Shown one piece after another: positions 6,201-7,602 of a stretch of DNA of 7,602 nt. The translations under genes and the position numbers were made by a program. The stretch lies in NCBI GenBank assembly GCA_022838965.1, contig JALHDK010000093.1, positions 1-7,602 on the forward strand, in the 5' to 3' direction. Source of the stretch: Actinomycetales bacterium (GTDB lineage Bacteria > Actinomycetota > Actinomycetes > Actinomycetales > Actinomycetaceae). Under the pieces are notes generated by a model, which saw only the letters and a list, made by a program, of their open reading frames with translations, was not told where the DNA came from and made no database searches. How positions within the stretch are numbered: position 1 is the first letter of the stretch; the number at the start of each line of letters is the position of its first letter.

Positions 6201-7602
6201 ACGTCCTGCCTGCGACGGCGGTGGAGGTGCACTCGGGCTACCTGCTGCCGGGCGTGTTCTGGGGGTTCCCGGGCTGGTTGATCGCGGGTGGCGCTGCGGC
6301 CAACCTCGTCGACGCAGCCCACGCGAACGTCATCCTCTCCGACACCTACGGTGCGGCCGACTTCACCGCCGCCGGCGCCGGGCTGCAGCTCGTCTCGCTC
6401 ACGCCGGGCACGAACGTCCAGCTCGGCGGCGACTACGGCAACCCCGACCACCTCGCCGACTCCCTCGTCGCACCGCAGCCGGTCCCGGTCACCCCGACCA
6501 CCGCCACCACGCCGGGCACCGTGGTCCGCCTCGCCCCGTACTACGGGCTGGCCGGGACGTACGAGACCGGCTCCGGCACCCGCACGCTGTACCTGGGCGA
6601 CGCCGTGCTCGTCTCCGCCGGCTACCTCGGCGGCGGGACGCCGGGCACCGTCTACACCTTCATCGACGACGGCGGCCGCCCTGAGGGCGCGCTCGACCCG
6701 GGCACGCTCCTCGACCTCGCCAACCAGGACTACTCCGACGCCACGCGGTGGGAGCCGAGCTACCTCGCCGCCACCTACCGGAGCGGGTCCGGCGTCCGCG
6801 ACATCGCGGTGGGCGAGACCGTCATGGTCTCCCGCGGCGGCACGGACGATGGCGTCGTCTGGCGCTACGCCGGCGCCACCACCCTCGAGGACATCAACCT
6901 CGGGGCGCTCACCTTCGACTCCAGCTGGCTGCGCCTCGGCGGCGAGCCCGGGCGCACCTACCTCTACGTCGGTGCCGCCACCACGCTGGACGTCAACGGC
7001 CAGGACTACGGCGACGCGACGCGCTGGCTTCCGATCGGCGGCACCCCCGGCGCCACGTACCGGTACGTCGGCGCGGCCGGTTCGGCCGACCTCAACGCGC
7101 AGGACTACACCGACACCACCCGGTGGGTGCCGATCTCCGGGACGCCGGGTGCCACTTACCGTTACGTCGGGCCGCTCACCGACGCCGCGGGCGCGCCGCT
7201 CTCCCTCGACCTGAACGCCCAGGACTACACCAACCCGTCCCTGTGGGCGCGCCTCGGCGGTACCCCCGGCGAGACCTACTGGTTCGTGGGGAGCGCCCTG
7301 GAGGGTGCCGGGATCGACCTGAACGCCCAGGACTACTCGGACACCACGCGGTGGGCGCTGCGGCCGTCCCAGCTCCGCACCGTCGTCACGGTCGCCGGCG
7401 ACCTCCTCGTGGAGGCCCGCGACTCGGCCGCGATCTGGGCGAACGTGGTGGTGGTGACGTCGTCGACCACGTTCAACGGCGCGGGCATGGACGTGGCCCA
7501 GGGCGAGATCAACAACCTCCTCCCCGCCGACTACCTCACCAGCGAGGGCGTCCGGACCATCGACTACGGCGCTCGCGTGAGGATCGCGCCGGACTTCATC
7601 AC
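2..7602 (+). CDS. Giant repetitive beta-solenoid-like surface protein, internal fragment (both ends missing)
   Basis: One frame is open across the whole window, about 2,533 codons, with no stop and no credible start. All recognisable repeats lie in this single frame, and repeated peptides differ mainly at synonymous positions, which supports real coding. The translation is rich in Ala, Thr, Val, Asp, Ser and Gly, has five Cys (residues 91, 101, 327, 1761, 1767), and shows alternating strands of the type 'gxItVxAxxxAxIxA', as in parallel beta-helix or solenoid proteins. The order is Pro-rich linker, solenoid entry region, then four long composite units and the start of another unit-closing segment. 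I see no transmembrane segment, catalytic motif or anchoring signal in this part. The layout resembles giant bacterial proteins usually annotated only as 'beta strand repeat-containing'. A role as adhesin, stalk or surface matrix protein is inference. The coding call is very firm; function is uncertain. Confidence 0.93.
206..1439 (+). other. Beta-strand-rich entry region of the solenoid
   Basis: Residues 69-480 begin with an acidic strand segment (GGDDVVITLTG) carrying a Cys pair at residues 91 and 101, ten residues apart. Next come SLTIRGGPGVDAVTVSG and a stretch ending in GDITLAA. This is the style of opening seen in giant beta-strand repeat proteins just before regular solenoid coils. Further strands follow as 'VxVxA' and 'LTLSATT' patterns around 1070-1260. 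The part around 860-1030 is less regular: it has a single Cys (residue 327) and an aromatic cluster (SSWYFNFGN), and may be a small inserted domain. No homologous module from the later units is recognisable here, so this region looks non-repeated. Boundaries are approximate. Confidence 0.6.
1802..1930 (+). repeat. VNLIGW module with degenerate helical insert (unit 1)
   Basis: VNLIGW at 1832-1849 and TVDALLG at 1886-1906 align with the FNTLGW...IDALLGDPLI motif of later units. After VDALLG the sequence departs (TDVGTEEVWDV), so the conserved second half of the insert is missing or changed. It is either an ancestral or a decayed copy. Confidence 0.65.
2198..2389 (+). repeat. DSAGI segment and first Y-x11-GDRV module (unit 1)
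   Basis: A solenoid strand (GAVAVLAD) leads into DSAGI at 2216. Exactly 37 residues later is the Tyr of LIPADY (2327), and 12 residues after that is the Gly of GDRVRLAD (2363). The same spacing recurs at 7421/7532/7568, and 37 residues also separate the matching points of the copy at 3887/3998. This marks a defined structural unit rather than chance similarity. Confidence 0.7.
2486..2911 (+). repeat. Second Y-x11-GDVV module with ExY/QDY Trp motifs (unit 1)
   Basis: RYTTASG at 2522 is followed 12 residues after the Tyr by GDVVLVEPGY (2561), then YRYVG (2618-2632). Two Trp repeats come next: LDLGGEDYADPARW (2645-2686) and LDVNLQDYTDTALW (2744-2785), with SSYQYVG between them. A third, diverged copy starts with YEWMG and ends at AIPYTDLGWW. 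The pattern of Tyr, GDxV, YxYxG, D-P/T and Trp loosely recalls small chitin/cellulose-binding modules such as CBM families 5 and 12. That link is a suggestion from motif order only. Confidence 0.65.
3341..3475 (+). repeat. FNTLGW / IDALLGDPLISEAF module (unit 2)
   Basis: FNTLGW lies at 3341-3358 and is followed by TNLFFST, then IDALLGDPLISEAF (3386-3427), DGERPIEARALL and the next solenoid strand. The stretch from the Trp to the ALL is predicted by eye to be mostly amphipathic helix, unlike the strand-rich flanks. It therefore looks like a helical excursion placed at a fixed point in the solenoid. I do not recognise a named domain. Confidence 0.75.
3659..3835 (+). repeat. IPADY-GDRV closing module (unit 2, first)
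   Basis: IPADY ends in the Tyr at 3671; the Gly of GDRV follows 12 residues later at 3707, then HEYIG (3740-3754), and STDWRRI with the Trp at 3827. This copy is spliced directly onto the SNRVSS block without the DSAGI segment. The middle part between YIG and Trp differs from the QDY form (it has PAGEWFLILDSS). Confidence 0.65.
3866..4210 (+). repeat. DSAGI-like segment and GDRVRVADDY closing module (unit 2, second)
   Basis: The segment TVEAHTAGTIDA aligns with DSAGI and has the same 37-residue distance to its Tyr (3887 to 3998). YAFTSNSG and GDRVRVADDY (4040-4069) follow, then an Asp/Gly loop, FQFMG (4115-4129), and AIPYTDLEYWK with the Trp at 4202. The Tyr-to-Gly-Asp spacing is 14 residues, as in unit 3. 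Confidence 0.68.
4070..4105 (+). other. Asp/Gly loop resembling a calcium-binding EF-hand or dockerin loop
   Basis: The codons give DGDGDGTVDAIA, which fits the D-x-D-x-D-G-x-V-D pattern of calcium-binding loops in EF-hand-like and dockerin-type proteins. Position 12 is Ala rather than the usual acidic residue, and no paired second loop is seen nearby. It sits in the turn after GDRVRVADDY, where the other modules have shorter loops without this motif. Confidence 0.45.
4643..4777 (+). repeat. FNSIGW / IDALLGDPLISEAF module (unit 3)
   Basis: FNSIGW (4643-4660) is followed by SNVFFNA and IDALLGDPLISEAF (4688-4729), then KGETPAAARALV. The 14-residue core equals that of unit 2 exactly at protein level; the DNA differs at two third positions (CTG/CTC and GGT/GGC). 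Spacing between the two parts is the same as in the other copies. Confidence 0.78.
4971..4990 (+). repeat. 20-bp exact direct repeat encoding the SNKVS motif (second copy at 6111-6130)
   Basis: The 20 bases tcgcctccaacaaggtctcc occur here and again at 6111-6130, 1,140 bases apart, within the SNKVSS blocks of units 3 and 4. A related, less exact copy lies near 2111-2134 in unit 1. They are coding repeats that could allow recombination between units. Confidence 0.8.
5066..5410 (+). repeat. DSAGI segment and GDLVRV closing module with Cys pair (unit 3)
   Basis: ITVAAQDSAGIS (DSAGI at 5087) leads to LVPGGYAYTTASG (Tyr at 5204, 39 residues on) and GDLVRVGETY (5246). The loop after it carries CPGGTSCGDGG, with Cys codons at 5282 and 5300, then YMYLG (5321-5335) and DDPNSLWKKF with the Trp at 5402. 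The two Cys, six residues apart, could form a disulfide that closes the loop; they are the closest pair in the whole fragment. Confidence 0.68.
5843..5977 (+). repeat. FNTLGW / VDAILGDPLVAEAL module (unit 4)
   Basis: FNTLGW (5843-5860) is preceded and encoded almost exactly as in unit 2; the 24 bases ending in the Trp codon differ at one base. The insert core is VDAILGDPLVAEAL (5888-5929), conservatively changed, followed by GGEQPSEAVAYI. The GDPL and the G-E-x-P that follow are kept in all three later copies, which suggests they matter for the fold. Confidence 0.76.
6521..6900 (+). repeat. Two tandem Y-x11-GD/GE modules (unit 4)
   Basis: The first copy has YETGSG (Tyr at 6560), GDAVLVSAGY (6596) and a Trp motif LLDLANQDYSDATRW (QDY at 6725). 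The second starts at once with YRSGSG (Tyr at 6776) and GETVMVSRGG (6812), then VWRYAG. Both keep 12 residues from Tyr to the Gly. VVRLAPYYGLAGTY before the first copy matches VVTLADDYGVARY in unit 1, so the whole linker type is shared between units 1 and 4. Confidence 0.68.
6902..7357 (+). repeat. Tandem array of QDY/Trp repeats
   Basis: Four QDY motifs at 7001, 7100, 7220 and 7328 are spaced 99, 120 and 108 bases apart (33, 40 and 36 residues). Each repeat follows the pattern GG-x-PG-x-x-Y-x-[YF]-V-G ... D-[LV]-N-x-QDY-x-[DN]-x-x-x-W. A diverged first copy, with SSW at 6920-6928 and GGEPG at 6938, begins the array. GTPGATYRYVG occurs twice with identical residues (7040-7072 and 7139-7171), yet 7 of the 11 codons differ synonymously. 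The aromatic residues (Tyr, Tyr, Trp) could make a ligand-binding face, for example for sugars; this is inference. Confidence 0.78.
7358..7602 (+). repeat. Start of another unit-closing D-block, cut by the window edge
   Basis: Residues from VVTVAGDLLVEARDSAAI to GARVRIAPDF match the DSAGI-to-GDRVRLADF part of unit 1 (2180-2389). The spacing is the same: 37 residues from the first Asp of DSA to the Tyr, then 12 to the Gly of GA/GD. LLPADYLT here corresponds to LIPADYWT in unit 1. The window ends within this module, so the gene continues downstream. Confidence 0.75.
7397..7602 (+). repeat. DSAAI segment and GARVRIA module, cut by the window edge
   Basis: DSAAI starts at 7421, the Tyr of LLPADY is at 7532 (37 residues later), and the Gly of GARVRIA is at 7568 (12 residues later). 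GD has become GA here. The segment follows directly on the QDY array and is the fourth copy of this element in the window. Its Trp motif, if present, lies downstream. Confidence 0.66.

Larger units (their letters stand above)
5402..7357 (+). repeat. Composite repeat unit 4, with expanded closing region
   Basis: Marker Asn codons are at 5504 (MNDLRA), 5687 (ATNVVLAE), 5846 (FNTLGW) and 6119 (ASNKVSA). The helical insert reads VDAILGDPLVAEAL at 5888. The solenoid part keeps the spacing of unit 2, but the closing region is far longer, about 1,200 bases. It starts with a hydrophobic, aromatic stretch (GVFWGFPGWLIAGG near 6250-6292). It continues with two Y-x11-GDxV/GETV modules (6560 and 6776), and ends in a tandem array of QDY/Trp motifs to 7357. 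The extra length looks like local module duplication. Confidence 0.75.

Noticed and set aside
6229..6300. Possible transmembrane helix at GYLLPGVFWGFPGWLIAGGAAAN
   Set aside because: The hydrophobic run is short, broken by two Pro and several Gly, and is embedded between solenoid blocks. An exposed or buried aromatic loop is more likely than a membrane segment.
2405..6451. Antisense open frame of 1,348 codons
   Set aside because: It is exactly in register with the sense gene and is open because TTA, CTA and TCA codons are nearly absent there. Its translation is a Gly/Arg/Asp/Val-rich low-complexity shadow with no domain, and all repeat conservation is in the sense frame.
1..7602. CRISPR array, tRNA, rRNA, insertion sequence or attachment site
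   Set aside because: All repeats found are in-frame coding repeats of one protein; no spacer-repeat pattern, RNA gene, terminal inverted repeat or transposase motif was seen.

Overview
The window is a very GC-rich stretch (roughly 70% by eye) that reads as one uninterrupted coding frame on the + strand. The frame uses codons starting at position 2, 5, 8 and so on, and stays open from position 2 to the last base, about 2,533 codons with no stop. Neither the start nor the end of the gene is here, so this is the interior of a giant gene. I see no intergenic space, RNA gene, promoter or terminator, and no mobile element. Codon choice (G/C at nearly every third position) fits a high-GC bacterium, most likely an actinobacterium; that assignment is inference from composition only.

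The product looks like a giant, repetitive, secreted or surface-exposed protein. It is rich in Ala, Thr, Val, Asp, Ser and Gly, and has only five Cys and few Lys. Layout: (1) 2-205, a Pro/Ala/Glu-rich linker with a 12-residue tandem repeat. (2) 206 to about 1439, a beta-strand-rich region that looks like the start of a beta-solenoid. (3) 1440-7357, four copies of a long composite unit (about 400-650 residues each). (4) 7358-7602, the start of another D-block, which is the element that closes the solenoid part of earlier units.

Each full unit has the same order. Three solenoid blocks are marked by Asn motifs (NDVRS, then TNxVL, then FNxLGW). The FNxLGW motif leads into a predicted helical insert, best seen as IDALLGDPLISEAF. 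A fourth Asn block, SNKVSS, follows. In most units there is then a 'DSAGI' segment that runs about 37 residues to a Tyr. Last comes one or more 'Y-x11-GDxV' modules that end in a Y-x-Y-x-G motif and a conserved Trp. In unit 4 this last part has expanded into a tandem array of QDY/Trp repeats. The solenoid blocks are most easily read as a stiff stalk with side modules inserted at regular intervals, some of which resemble small carbohydrate-binding or calcium-binding elements. The overall role (adhesin, stalk or cell-surface matrix protein) is inference; no enzymatic motif is visible.

The most notable result is the precise higher-order periodicity of the Asn motifs and the Y-x11-GDxV modules, together with peptide repeats that are identical in protein but differ by synonymous changes in DNA. 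This points to selection on a real modular protein.
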